A DNA stretch of 64,000 nt from Micropterix aruncella (taxonomy: Eukaryota > Arthropoda > Insecta > Lepidoptera > Micropterigidae): NCBI GenBank assembly GCA_944548615.1, contig OX155960.1:14501883-14565882 (forward strand), in the 5' to 3' direction. This document shows, piece after piece, positions 13,649 through 24,265 of the stretch. Numbering within the stretch: position 1 is the first letter of the stretch; every line of letters starts with the position of its first letter. The position numbers and the translations under genes were made by a program. The notes beneath the pieces were generated by a model. It was not told the origin of the DNA. It did not search any database and worked only from the letters and a program-made list of their open reading frames with translations.

Positions 13649-13995
13649 CAGGGGATGAGTTTTTAATTAGTAACACCGTGTAGTGGGCGAATCAGTACGA
13701 CGAAGTATTTGATAAAACATTTCGGAAAAAAGTAACAAAAATGTTTTTTTTTGTCAAATTTGTTAATTTTATTTATTGAGTAAAAATTTGAAAAGCGTCG
13801 AGCACACTGCGCCATCTAGCGGTAAGTAATATATCGCTAATAAATATTAACGATATTTTACCTGCCGCTAGATAGCGCATCGTGCTCATAGCTTTTTAAC
13901 TATTTAAAAAAAACAAAAAATCTTTTTAAAAGTTGCTTAGTTCGTCGTACTGATTCACCCACTGCAAGGATGCCACTAATTAAAAACTCATCCTG
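13649..13995. mobile_element. Foldback Tc1/mariner-type MITE
   Basis: Long terminal inverted repeats (CAGGGGATGAGTTTTTAATT at the left, its near complement ending CTCATCCTG at the right) are flanked by TA at 13647-13648 and 13996-13997. The inner arms pair through GAATCAGTACGACGAA and the GCGCCATCTAGCGG / CCGCTAGATAGCGC blocks, so the whole unit folds into a long hairpin. Confidence 0.85.
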
Positions 13996-15199
13996 TATAT
14001 TTTAATTTAGCGGCGATATTACACTTACGTAGGTATGTACGTACATATTTTGTTTTGCTCTGCTTAGATATATTTTTTTAAAATAGGTGGCAATTGTGGT
14101 ATTTGTTTAGGCCGTGTTAAACAGGTGTTTTTTCTTATATAATGCCAGTCCATATTTTTGAATATTTTATTGAATATTCAAAAAACAGTTATTATCTTTC
14201 GCGCCATGTCAGATTCTTGAGAATATTGCCAAAAACAACTTAAGTCAACTGTTGAAATAGGCTCATAATAAGTTGTAATATAATTTAGTGTTTACGGAAA
14301 CATACAGCCGTTTTCACAGTCGATACTTTAGTGCTCCCTACGGGAATACTTAGGGGGAGTCAGGGAGAGTTTACCAGGGGGGAGGGAATAGCCACTGCTC
14401 ATAGAATCTTTGTGGCACAATGTATTGCGACGATGCTGCACTTCTTAACCCCTTGAGCTTTGCGGGAGGGTATGATACATTTCTGATACATGAAACTGTT
14501 AAAGGGCGATGTAAACAACAAATGTCGATACCTATGTCAAGTTTTGTGAAAATTGGTTTAATAGATTTTGTATAAATTGATTGGACCTAAGTGTCCCTGT
14601 GGTCAATAAAGGTGCAGTTACAACTATTTCCAAAATTTGATTATTTTATTATTTAACTCGGATATCATATGTACTAAAAAAAACATTTTAAAAGTCGCTA
14701 TTAATATTTTATTTATTTATTTAAAATCATTAAAGTTTGTTGGTCATTTGCGATATTTTGATAAAAATGAAAATTTTGGAAATAACATGCCTGAATGATA
14801 TTTCCTTCCTCTGGAACTTTTTCAAAATGACATGCCTGAAAACCACTTTTCTCCGCTATTATGTCACTTGAAAAGTATTTTTAAGTAAAGTCAAGATTTT
14901 TAAGTAGGTAAAGGCAGGGCAAGATCAAAAATTAAGATTTTGTTGTAGTTTACTTACGTTTACAATACATTTTTATATTATTTTTATTATATCTAAACTT
15001 GGTATACACTAGATAAAATAGTAATGTTCGTTACAAAGGTTCGTTACTTGACAATGAGAGTGAGAAATATTTTTATGTTGAGACAATTAAACCGCTGCTA
15101 AAGCCATTATCTAAATCCCAAAATTAGGGAAAACGCTAATGAGTAAGCCAAGCACACGTTATAGTAAAAAGTAGTTTTTTTTAACTGCAATTACGTTTT
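13996..15199. other. Intergenic AT-rich DNA
   Basis: No gene seen. A GGGGGAGTCAGGGAGAGTTTA motif near 14353 recurs near 17658, indicating a small dispersed repeat. Confidence 0.4.
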
Positions 15200-16530
15200 T
15201 ATAATCAATAGGAAAATCCGTTCAAATGAATTATTTAGAACTACATTTATAAAAAGCAGATTAGACATACTGGTCTTCGATTAGAACAAACCCAAGTCGA
15301 TTTTTAACTATTTTAAGTATTGAAAACACCCTTTCACAGATGACTTGTGCTCAAGGTATAAGTAGTTAGTACAAATTGGTAAGCTACGTAACAGGTTGAT
15401 AAACAGTCCAGATTGTGATCAACAAAAGTCGCAGGATAGACACTGAAAACACTGTCTCTTCTCTGAGCAGTAACCATAACGATTCTCTAATTCTTCGGAT
15501 TCAGATTCAAAATCGTCCTATTCACAGTTTTATTCAGCTTTTAAACTTGTCTAGTTTTTGTGTGGTTTCATTTTTATTCTCAATTTTTTAAGCCATTATA
15601 AAACTTTCTAACCTACTGATCAACAAAATATTTCAGCTTTGTTAATAACCGACTTCTTTTAATTTTACAAACCTTAGAAATTCTACAAAGGACATCCTTA
15701 GGGAAACTATCAAGCTATTCGAATCCATTAAATTTCTTATAAAATCGAAGACTATCGCGGTTGTTTGACATTATAAATAGGATAGAAAACGAATTTACCG
15801 CGTGAAATTTGTAGCACCCGACGTTTCGGTGACGTTGCAGCCGCTGTTGTCTACCCTAGACAACGGCGGCTGCAACGTCACCGAAACGTCGGGTGCTACA
15901 AATTTCACGCGGTAAATTCGTTTTCTATCCTATTTATAATTAAATTTCTTGTTTCTAACCAGGAACAATCTTTCAAAATGTCTTTGGACTGCATCTCTCT
16001 TCGATACTCGTTTTAGCTCAATTTTCGTTTACACTGAAAAAAAAACAAATTATAGTTTTGAGCACTTCACATTCCAGGAGTTTCGTCTTGATTTTTCACC
16101 AGGCATTACATTTTCCTAAGAAGTTCTTATTTCCTCGATTTGTACTATTACTTCTACATCATTCTTGTTATCTTTTAAACTGCTATTAACCGTAATTGCA
16201 TAATATTTTGTTTTTGAATACAAAACCTTAAAGTATTCATCACTTCTTTTATCCATTGCTTATTGAAGCAGCGTCTGTACCAAGTTCCAGGCAGTAGCAT
16301 AGTCAATGGTTTTACTTCGTAAATATTTAAAAAATGGTGTGATAACAAGAATTAAATGTAGTAAAACTATATACATAAATAGGGTTTTAATTTGGACCAT
16401 TTAATGATAAAATTTCTTGTAGTTAAAAAATACCAGAGTAATGGTACTTTTATTTGGGCCCCTTTGAAGCCCCCGTGAGTCGGGGGCCTTCGGCGATCGC
16501 CGACTAGCCGATCTGGCCAGTCCGGGCCTG
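15200..16530 (-). pseudogene. Degraded hAT element, one terminus visible
   Basis: The right end reads, on the minus strand, CAGGCCCGGACTGGCCAGAT, a typical hAT terminus, ending at 16530. Farther left, minus-strand translation yields short islands such as GVFNT..NS and CRISKVCKIKRSR in multiple frames, reminiscent of the ERVFSILKIVKNRL region of hAT transposases. Many stops and frameshifts prevent a firm assignment of the body. The Penelope-type palindrome at 15770-15940 is inserted in it. The left end is not identified. Confidence 0.4.
15770..15940. repeat. Near-perfect palindrome of Penelope-like terminal sequence
   Basis: Arms 15770-15853 and 15857-15940 are reverse complements over 84 bases with one mismatch, around a 3-nt CCC spacer. 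Each arm is the terminal motif that ends the Penelope-like copies at 32343-33045 and about 52265-52728 (TTATAAATAGGATA, TTTACCGCGTGAAATTTGTA, CGACGTTTCGGTGACGTTGC). Confidence 0.95.
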
Positions 16531-16579
16531 AATAGAACTTTCTAATGGTAGGTAAATACGTTATTGTTATTGGGGAGGT

Positions 16580-17000
16580 GGCCGGGTCCCATCAAACTTG
16601 CAGAAGGCAAATTTGCAGACGGCAATCTTGCAGACGGCATTCTTGCAGGAGGCAGTTTTGCAGAAGGCAATCTTGCAGAAGGCAGTTTTGCAAATGTCAA
16701 AATGACCTAACCTAACCTAACAGAAAAACTTAAAACATTTTTTTTAATGTTTAGTTTGATGTATAAAAGTCATCCACTACAAGGATGCCGGTAATTAATG
16801 TCACTTCGATTTTAGGGAAAGAAAAACCTAACCTAACCTAACCTAACAGAAAAACTTAAAAACTGTACTGAAGGTTGCCGCCTGCAAGGTTGCCGCCTGC
16901 AAGGTTGCCTCCTGCAAATCTGCCCTCAACAAATTTGGAACTGTCAAAAGTGACATTTGTGCAAAATTGCCGCATGCAAAACTGGCGCCCCCCAGGTGGC
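16580..17000. mobile_element. Foldback element with opposed TTGCAGAAGGCAA arrays and CCTAA runs
   Basis: The left arm (16595-16692) is a degenerate tandem array of about 15-bp units of the type TTGCAGAAGGCAA. The right arm (16868-16985) carries the complementary type TTGCCGCCTGCAA. Two centre blocks start with CCTAA runs (16706-16720, three units; 16827-16846, four units), each followed by the same CAGAAAAACTTAAAA sequence. GC-rich near-inverted ends (GGTGGCCGGGTCCC and GGGGGGCGCCAG-type) frame it. No TSD determined. Confidence 0.65.
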
Positions 17001-17124
17001 CCAGCGCCCATACATTTTTGCACGAATCACATTATTCCGTCGTGAACGTACCGGGTCGGTAAGTATGAGGGATTGGAACAATCCCCACTGACAATACAAG
17101 CTTTTAAAAATCCTATTAAAACGG

Positions 17125-17680
17125 CGACCGGCGAGCAAGCGTGGGGTTTTTTGTTCAAGGACAACGAAAATTCTCTAGACCGTGTAATAGGAATGAAGCA
17201 CATTCCAACTGGGAATGAATCCAATTGCTTGACGGTCCTTTGAGTGTAAACCACAGAGTATAAGTACTAGACCGCGCGAACAGCCTGAGAATGCGACAGC
17301 GGAATAGAAAGAGACAGCAGCGTATGGCAATCCCTCTATCCTTGTTTAGTCGCGCATTCACGGGACACGCGTAAATATACCACTATGGCAACGCTTATAT
17401 ATATTCATGGGAATGCTTCGACGCCATAAGTCTGCTATGCTATATAGATAAACGCGCATGGGCAACTAGACAAAGATAGAGGGTGTCATATGCAGCTATC
17501 TCTTTCTATTTTGCTTACATATTCACTCACAGTCCACCTTCGCACTCCCGCGGTCTATTCTAATACGTTTGCGGTGTAAACTCACTGAAAGGAGGACTTA
17601 AGTAAAGAGCAATAACGAATAGCAATTTTGAGGGTTGTAATGCGTGTCACTTGAGTAGGGGGAGTCCGGGAGAGTTTACC
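17125..17680. repeat. Family E dispersed repeat interrupted by a MITE
   Basis: Sequence around CGTGGGGTTTTTT, TAATAGGAATGAAGCA and CAATTGCTTGAC recurs at about 40460-40670. Here it is split by the MITE at 17266-17562, after which TTTTGAGGGTTGTAATGCG resumes. The uninterrupted copy shows that the MITE arrived later. Identity unknown. Confidence 0.6.
17266..17562. mobile_element. Foldback MITE (TAGAATAGACC type), copy 1
   Basis: Inverted ends TAGACCGCGCGAACAGCC / GCGGTCTATTCTA and inner arms GAATAGAAAGAGACAG / AGCTATCTCTTTCTATT. A relative lies at 31260-31560. Confidence 0.7.
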
Positions 17681-18642
17681 CGCCCTCCACTAAAATACGC
17701 ATATTTTTTTATACTTACATAATTGGTATTTTCTATGAATTGTGTCTTTAAGCTGCACTATTTATCTATATTTTCTCTTAAGAACGTTTGATATAACTTT
17801 AATAATTTGTCAGTTATTAAAGAATTGTCCCAAAAATGATTTTGGCTAATTTCTCCCGCCTGGGTGGGAGACTTTACCCTCCAAGTAGGTAAAGTTTTTT
17901 TTAACTTTTTTTAAAAGCATTTTTGAAACTATGCCACATTCATAAAATCAATGTATTGTAGGTGTTACTAGGATAAATACACTTGCCATTTATATAGGTA
18001 ACTTGTTTGAATCTATTCATACAAAACAACACCAATCAAATGTCCAAAATTTTTAAAATTCACTTACCGCACGGAAAAACACGTTATCACTTCGCACTTC
18101 CAAGCCTGACTGCCAAATGCAATGGCATTGCGTGACAGGGACGGGTTGGGTGTGAGACATTTAAGGGCACACTCGAGTGGTTCTAGTTAAGTACGGTTTC
18201 TGAACCCTTAAGTGTCAATTGAATACGGCTGATCTTTGATATGTGAACCGTAGCATAATAACTAGTTAAAGAACTAAACCGCCTATTAATAGATTATAGG
18301 TACACCAAAAATATATCACAAAACAATTTATATTAAAAAATCATTCAGTATATTTTTGGTACTCCGATTTTTTGACTTACCTAACGTTTTTTCCTTCCGT
18401 GTCTAAATTTACCGCGTTTTAACCTTTGAAGTATAGTGGTCAACTCTTGAAAAACCTGCACTACAAATAGCGATAAGGTGACCCGCAAAAAAAAACAACG
18501 AACTGGGGAAACCATTTCTTATCAACGACGGATAATGTCAAAGACCTTCATAACATTCTAAATTATACTCGTATACCTAAGCTTTATCATCTCGATATGA
18601 CTCAAGTTTTCAACAACTTTGTCCTTATAGCGTATAGTGTAC
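17681..18642. other. Intergenic DNA, nothing recognised
   Basis: AT-rich. No frame or repeat that I can classify. Confidence 0.4.
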
Positions 18643-19452
18643 CTATACGGTTCCTAATGGTTCCGTGTAACTTGGGTGGTGTTGTTTTGTCATCTGGCCT
18701 GTCTGAATCACGGTTTCACTCCCATCCGGTAGCCTCCTAGTAAAGGGACTTAACATGCCAGAGGCGCCGTGAGCTTCTGCCACGGCTGCAATCTGCAGTC
18801 GGAGGCGGTTGGGATCAGAATTTTGCGGATTCGGGGGAACACCTCGGACGGAACTGGGCGGTTGGTGCACTATCCGGTTTACTGGTGTTGGTGAACGGTT
18901 TCGTGCAGCTTGGGCCACAAGATCCATTTTGTTCTCGGATCGGCTCAACTCCCGATTCAGCTCCTATTCAGAAGCCTCCTCGAGTGGAAGGCTACCCTGG
19001 GTAAGACTCCCGTGTCTCAGGCCTCAGAGCTGGTGGACCGGTTTCTCCCAGCGGGATTGCATCCCGACGCCACTGGACGGTTTACACACTGGTCGGCGTA
19101 GCCAATCGGCCGTGCATTCTGACTAATTTCTGAAGGGGTCTGGAGACTATGGTAATATACTGTTTCCTAAGCAGCGGGGGTTGATGACCTATTGTCATGC
19201 CACTTGAAATAACCATGGGCCACTCGATCCCGTGTCGCACTACGGGCAAATAACGCCCAGGTCCGCGATAATTCAAACTGAATTACCGCTGTAATACAAC
19301 AGGTAGAGATCGTGAAAGCGACTTCGGACCCGTAACCAGTCGGGAAGACGGAGGTATCCTGAAGGTTAATTCCAGACGGAGATATCCTGCCAAAACTGGT
19401 AGTCAGGGGGCGAGGCTGCCCGCTGTTTACCTTTCCCGGTGCCTCGCCTTAA
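18643..19452 (+). repeat. Family A repeat copy A3, left part
   Basis: This copy includes the 5' module (TAATGGTTCCGTGTAACTTG, CATCCGGTAGCCTCCTAGTA, AACACCTCGGACGGAACTGG) that is also seen in A6 and, inverted, in A8. It continues through the middle module to CCTTTCCCGGTGCCTCGC, where the Harbinger element interrupts it. It resumes at 20172. Confidence 0.7.
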
Positions 19453-19454
19453 AG

Positions 19455-20171
19455 GATGATTCATGCTACACCGGGCCGGGGCCGGGCCGGGCCCCGGCCG
19501 GGACACGGTCAGATATCTATAGTATACTTTTGTATGAAGCAATTCATGCTTGGCCGTGCTCCGGCCGTGACCGGCCGTGCCACGACCGGAGCACGGCGTC
19601 GAAATGGCGGTGGATATTGTTTTCCCGGCTCCGGTCTGCTAATCGTTCAATGGGAGAGATAGGCTTCACAAATCTTGAATTTTGTTTGGTTAAATCACGT
19701 TTTATTTTTCTAAGAAATATACTAAAGCATTCTTTAGACATCCTAAAATAACCGTAAAATTTGCTCTCATCATCTATTAATTCCTTGTAGAGCATGGCGA
19801 ATTCTCCCTCCGATTGTCGTTTTCTCCAGGCTGGATGTACACTCCATCTTCTTTTATTTACATTTACATTTAGTGGAAAATTGTCTCTGGTGTAATTTGT
19901 ATATCTATCTTGTTTGGCTACTTACTTTTATACACTGTTATTTTCCTGAATAAAAGAAAATAAATATAAAAAAAAAAAATAAAATTAGATTCAGTTCGTG
20001 TTTCCAATACTTCGTCTTCAATGGCAATTGCAATAGCTGCCAACTCAAGTTTATTATTATTTAATATTATTATCGCCAAAATAGATGGACACAACACTAG
20101 TTATCGCGGACACGGCCGTGGGATAAATAAACTCGGAAACAGCCCGGCCCCGGCCCGGTGTAGCATGAATC
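19455..20171 (-). mobile_element. PIF/Harbinger transposon, internally deleted
   Basis: Terminal inverted repeats of about 37 bp (AGGATGATTCATGCTACACC, then a GGGCCGGGGCCGGGC run, mirrored at the right end) sit in a TTA-type target within family A copy A3. The uninterrupted family A sequence (GCCTCGCGGTAAGGCG) gives the empty site. The exact boundary is ambiguous by one or two bases. A second terminus-like block lies inside at about 19541-19600 (AATTCATGCTTGGCCGTGCT). Confidence 0.85.
19544..19880 (-). pseudogene. PIF/Harbinger transposase N-terminal fragment
   Basis: Minus-strand translation reads KRRWSVHPAWRKRQSEGEFA, LYKELIDDESKFYGYFRMSK, LTKQNSRFVKPISPIERLA, which matches the conserved N-terminal region of arthropod Harbinger transposases (RRWWVHP..., FRMS, KPISPEERLA). 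The DDE catalytic domain is missing: the frame runs into the GC-rich terminal zone. It is the remnant of an autonomous ancestor. Confidence 0.85.
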
Positions 20172-20335
20172 ATCCTTTAGGCGTTGGCCTCTGACAGGCA
20201 AGTGGCGGAGCTTGACGGTGGATTGTTTTGTTCTAAGTCGTCTGCGCTCATGTCACGGGAGACAGAACGTCCATTTCGTTAAAACTTCCTGAGGTGACGG
20301 GTTCGCCCGTTGTAGTTGACAACTCTAGTTATCCA
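20172..20335 (+). repeat. Family A copy A3, right part
   Basis: Continues A3 after the Harbinger element: GGCGTTGGCCTCTGACAGGC, then AACTTCCTGAGGTGACGGG and the hairpin near 20297-20310, ending in GTAGTTGACAAC. Confidence 0.7.
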
Positions 20336-20339
20336 GTTT

Positions 20340-20765
20340 ACTAGACACGCTGCCTATCTGGCGAATAACTGGGACGGGGGGGGGGGGGTTCTGGAGACGT
20401 GTGAGAGAGGGGGTAGCTGTCGACCTGACGTCATCTATCCTTGAAACGAGTGATCATGACTGAGACACGGCGCCTCGGTCCGCGATATATTCCGCGATAC
20501 ATACCTCGAATCCGTGACCAGACTGAAGAACGGAGAAATCCTGCTAAATCTGGTAGTGAGGGCACGAGGTCGACCCGCTGGTTTCACTTCCCGGTGCCTC
20601 GCGGTAAGGCGTTGGACCATCAAGGGTATATTTGCGTGGTTAAACAGTAGCCTGTGTTGTCCTTAAGTCTCTGCGTTCACTGCACTGTTGAAGGAATGAT
20701 CCAATATCGTTATAGCTTCCTGGGGTGGCAGTCTCGCCCGTAATAATTGACAACTCTCAAGTGCA
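20340..20765 (+). repeat. Family A copy A4 (tandem after A3)
   Basis: A 5'-truncated copy follows A3 directly: CTGGCGAATAACTGGGACGG with a G homopolymer (20376-20387), then the middle module and GTAAGGCGTTGGACC. Its 3' hairpin is mutated (GGCAGTCTCGCCCG). Confidence 0.65.
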
Positions 20766-21162
20766 TAATGTATAGTGTCCTATGGTCATATACGTGTTGT
20801 GTATTAAAAATTCAATGAATGATCCGAAGAAGTAAATATAATAGAAAAAATAAAAACACCACTGCCACCACCGTTACAGAAAGTGAACTATTGTATTTAT
20901 AATTATTTTTATTACGTTTTTTTACAAAATATATGTGGTTTATGTATTAATCGATGTAGATACATGTATATTTCCGGAATGTACTCAATCAGACCCTTCA
21001 TTTGATACTAAACACGATATATTTAGGTATGTTAATTTATTGACATTTGGACATTCAGACATCTACTTTTATTATTTTTTATTTGTTGAGTGGGGCTTTT
21101 CTAAGGTCTTTATGAGCCTTGTAACACTGCGACCATTGCTGACCTATTGTGTTCGCCACCTA
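20766..21162. other. Probable 3' non-coding part of the LINE at 21163
   Basis: AT-rich. No coding frame. It lies downstream of the minus-strand LINE stop codon. Confidence 0.3.
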
Positions 21163-22075
21163 CTATAGTTCTGTGCTAAGCCTCGTGTCATTTAAGAACC
21201 GCAGCAGGCTTTTGGCGCCAGATTGTTTTTCCTCCTCAGGTTGGACGTAATGACCACCCAAGTGGGTGTATCTTTTACGCATCAGCGGGCCACACTCGCA
21301 CATGAGGTGCTGGGGAGTTTCCTCTGCTCCTTGGCAGAACCTGCACATTTTTGTGTCTCTGAGCTTAAGGTTGAACATGTATTTGTTCAGGCCACAATGC
21401 CCCGTGAGCGCCCTCACCAGTATGCGTAGATTGTTCCTATTTAGCGATAAGGTTTGTTTGTTTGAAAAGCTTTATTGCACACACAAAAGAATACAATGTG
21501 GTGGGCCTATTGCCAAGTGGCAATATCTACCGACCATACCGCCAGGGTTATTGTGACTGAAGGTTTATGTGGGCAAATAAATTTACAAGTAATAAATAAA
21601 TACACTTACAAAAAAGTCATCATAGTATAAAATATAATTCAGTGATTAGTAACGTATGCCAACTCGATATTGAAGGGAGGAGTGAAATATAAGGACAAGC
21701 AAAGGAGACGGGAGGGGAGGGGGGAATTCATAAGTTGAGTAAATGTCTCTTTAAAGAATTTTGAAACCCGCTCAGGTTTTCAAGTTGTCTTATCGGTAAA
21801 GGCACGGAAGGTCTTACGGTCGTAAGCCTTAATTAGCGCTTTGGAATGATTCAACCCTGGCGTGTTGTTCCAGTGGTTGACGGATTGTTCTAAACATATT
21901 TGTTTGAGCATTAGGTTTGCAAGGCTTTTTGGTACGCCACAGCAAGGTTCAGGGCCGTATAACGTTCCCTTTACTCCCGTCTTAGCAAGTTCGTCGAATT
22001 TTTCATTTCCCTAGATTCCTGCATGGCCGGGAACCCATCTTAGAATTACCCTGCTCTTTTTGCGCATCTACTTAT
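21163..22075 (-). pseudogene. LINE C-terminus with RNase H and CCHC segment, interrupted
   Basis: From right to left on the minus strand: an RNase H C-terminal motif (RVILRWVPGHAGI, GNEKFDELAKTG), YGPEPCCGVPKS, then after an interruption LRILVRALTGHCGLNKYMFN and the zinc-binding CRFCQGAEETPQHLMCEC, with stop at 21163. This is the layout of I/LOA/R1-group LINEs that carry RNase H. Stops and the inserted 21452-21735 segment make it non-functional. Confidence 0.75.
21452..21735 (-). mobile_element. Retroposon 3' end inserted in the LINE
   Basis: On the minus strand it ends TGTGTGCAATAAAGCTTTTC and (AAAC)n at 21452-21462, i.e. a poly(A)-signal-like motif and simple tail. The upstream limit is uncertain. 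It separates the two coding parts of the LINE. Confidence 0.5.
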
Positions 22076-22813
22076 GTACTTCATATATGGACAGTTAAGG
22101 TATCCTATGACACTCGAGATGAAATAGCGATTCTAACAATACTACAAACTTCTAAATCGGTTCTAGCATTTAGAAGTTATGGTGGAATAAAGAAACGGAA
22201 ATATACATAGGTGAACTCTGAACACATTACACTCCTTTTTTGATGAGCAGTCGTGTAAAAACCAGCATTACAGAGTTCATAATAAAAACCAAGGCAATTA
22301 TTTTATTAAATTTATTATAACAACTAAACAAGTGTCGATAAAATAAAATTGTATATTCGTGGGTGATCTACCTACTACATAGGTAGTTGCAACGAAAAGC
22401 AGGTAGGTATAACAATTAAATAAAATATAATAAGGTAACTCTAGAGTTCAATATTTATTTATAATAATGATAAAAATCCTAAAAGTATCAATGATATTAA
22501 TGTATTAAAATAAATAATATATACGTTGTCGCAGAACTACTATAATATTATAATAAATATGGAACTGTGACTGAAAACTAGCTACATTTTTTTCAAAGAT
22601 AAATAATATATACGCAATTACTGGATTATTATTGTTAAATTTCACAACAGTTAATTATATTTTTAAACCTATTTTCTTTTCCTATTTCTTCATTTCGGCA
22701 CGCGGTGTAAGGCCTCAACAATACTCTGCATTCATCTATCTATCTTGGTATTCCGTCTGAGTCGAGAATTATTCGGCTCATCACTTTAATAAAGTCCTAT
22801 TCAAAAGATTCTC
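22076..22813. other. Intergenic AT-rich DNA
   Basis: No gene or element recognised. Confidence 0.4.
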
Positions 22814-22816
22814 TTA

Positions 22817-23038
22817 GAGCCGGGTCCACACGATGCGGTGCGGCACCGCACCGCAAAGATTTGTTGGGTAGTTGTGTAAAAACTACTAGTAACAAACGCT
22901 ATTATTACAATTATCTAAAATCTCTTTTCTTCATGTGAAATTCTGTACAAAAAACTAAACAATACATTTAAAATAAACCGTTTTTTTTTAATGTTTTGTT
23001 TTATATTCTATACCGCACCGCATCGAGTGGACCAGCTC
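22817..23038. mobile_element. PIF/Harbinger-type MITE with TTA duplications
   Basis: Ends GAGCCGGGTCCACACGATGC and GCATCGAGTGGACCAGCTC are inverted. TTA is present at both flanks (22814-22816, 23039-23041). The subterminal GGTGCGGCACCGCACC is itself palindromic. Non-coding. Confidence 0.88.
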
Positions 23039-23590
23039 TTACAGTCGTCGGCTGTGGTTTCTGCTGGATTATAGAACTTGAAAATGCATATTCGGTATTT
23101 ATGCAGTTTAGCAAACTCTTCTACATTAAATATGTGTTAGTCACCTAACTGTAATCATAACACTGATTCCGAAACTGTAAAAATCTCTGCTCTATCTCTA
23201 TTAATTAGTGAGATATAGGCGTTTAAAGAAGCATCAAACACCTATATCTTGGCAGAGTATTAGTTTTTTATTTTTAAACAATCCATAAACCCCCATATAG
23301 CGGTAGATTAAGTTAGTTTTTTTAAAAACGATCATAAACACCTATTTGGCGGTAGGTTATTTTTTTTAAAATATATATGAGTTAGATAAACTGCATTAAT
23401 TCCGCATATTCTTCCACATCAAATGTAGCCTCTTCTTTCTTGTTTTGCCGACAAAATGTAATATTTTCATTTTTTTCCTTCAATTTTGTTAAAAACCAGA
23501 CACAAAATTACACTATTGTAAGGTAGGCGCCAAAAGTCTCGTCTTAGTACGTTTGAAAAATGATTCTGTAAGTCGAAAAGACTTTCAAGG

Positions 23591-23633
23591 CTGTTTGTAA
23601 TGACTCAGTTTTAAGCTGAGTCATTACAAACAG
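23591..23633. repeat. Perfect 18-bp hairpin
   Basis: CTGTTTGTAATGACTCAG and its exact complement are separated by 7 nt. No flanking element is identified. Confidence 0.85.
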
Positions 23634-23749
23634 TTCACACATTTGGATGTATTAAAGTTATAGGTAACGGCTTTCGGTTAATCCAATTGTATGTTCGAGG
23701 GCGAGTACCTGCCCTAGCAAGGATATACCTGCTTAATGTGAAATAAATA

Positions 23750-23886
23750 CAGTGGAACCTCTCATAACGAGCACACCTCCTAACATTCCTCATAACGAGT
23801 AATTCACCCTTTCATAAGTATGGGAAAATTGTTTCGCTAAACGAGTAAGTCTGGAACAATTATGCTTGTTATGAGAGGTTCCATTG
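23750..23886. mobile_element. Short Tc1/mariner-superfamily MITE (137 bp)
   Basis: CAGTGGAACCTCTCATAACG at the left and its near complement at the right, with TA at 23748-23749 and 23887-23888. Confidence 0.85.
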
Positions 23887-23919
23887 TATTTTTATTTTTC
23901 GACATGGTCTCCTTAAACT

Positions 23920-24265
23920 TGTAACGGATCTTAAGTCCATTACATGCGATCAACAAATGCATCGATTTCCAGTGAAATACACTGACACAATTCAGCTATT
24001 ATTTTAACTCATGCAGCCATGAATCAGCACGATGAAACAATACTTACTCGGAATATTTTGGATTGCATCATTTATCGGCCTATATAAACCGGCGAAAAAG
24101 CAACCAACTTATCATTCCCCGAGTGATCACCTTCCCCCAAGGTTGCGACGGCATATTCGGTACCCTTCTCACGAGGTTTGTCAACGAATCCGGCTCCTTG
24201 GTTTCCTTTCCTTACCTTTCCCAGTCCTCACAAACTGTACGCACTTAGTGCGTACAGCATAAAGC
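23920..24265 (+). mobile_element. LTR fragment related to the solo LTR at 30383
   Basis: It starts TGTAACG like that LTR and shares TTACTCGGAATATTTT, ATTGCATCATTTATCGGCC, a TATATAA promoter-like box and CGAGTGATCAC. The 3' half is missing or diverged. Confidence 0.5.
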
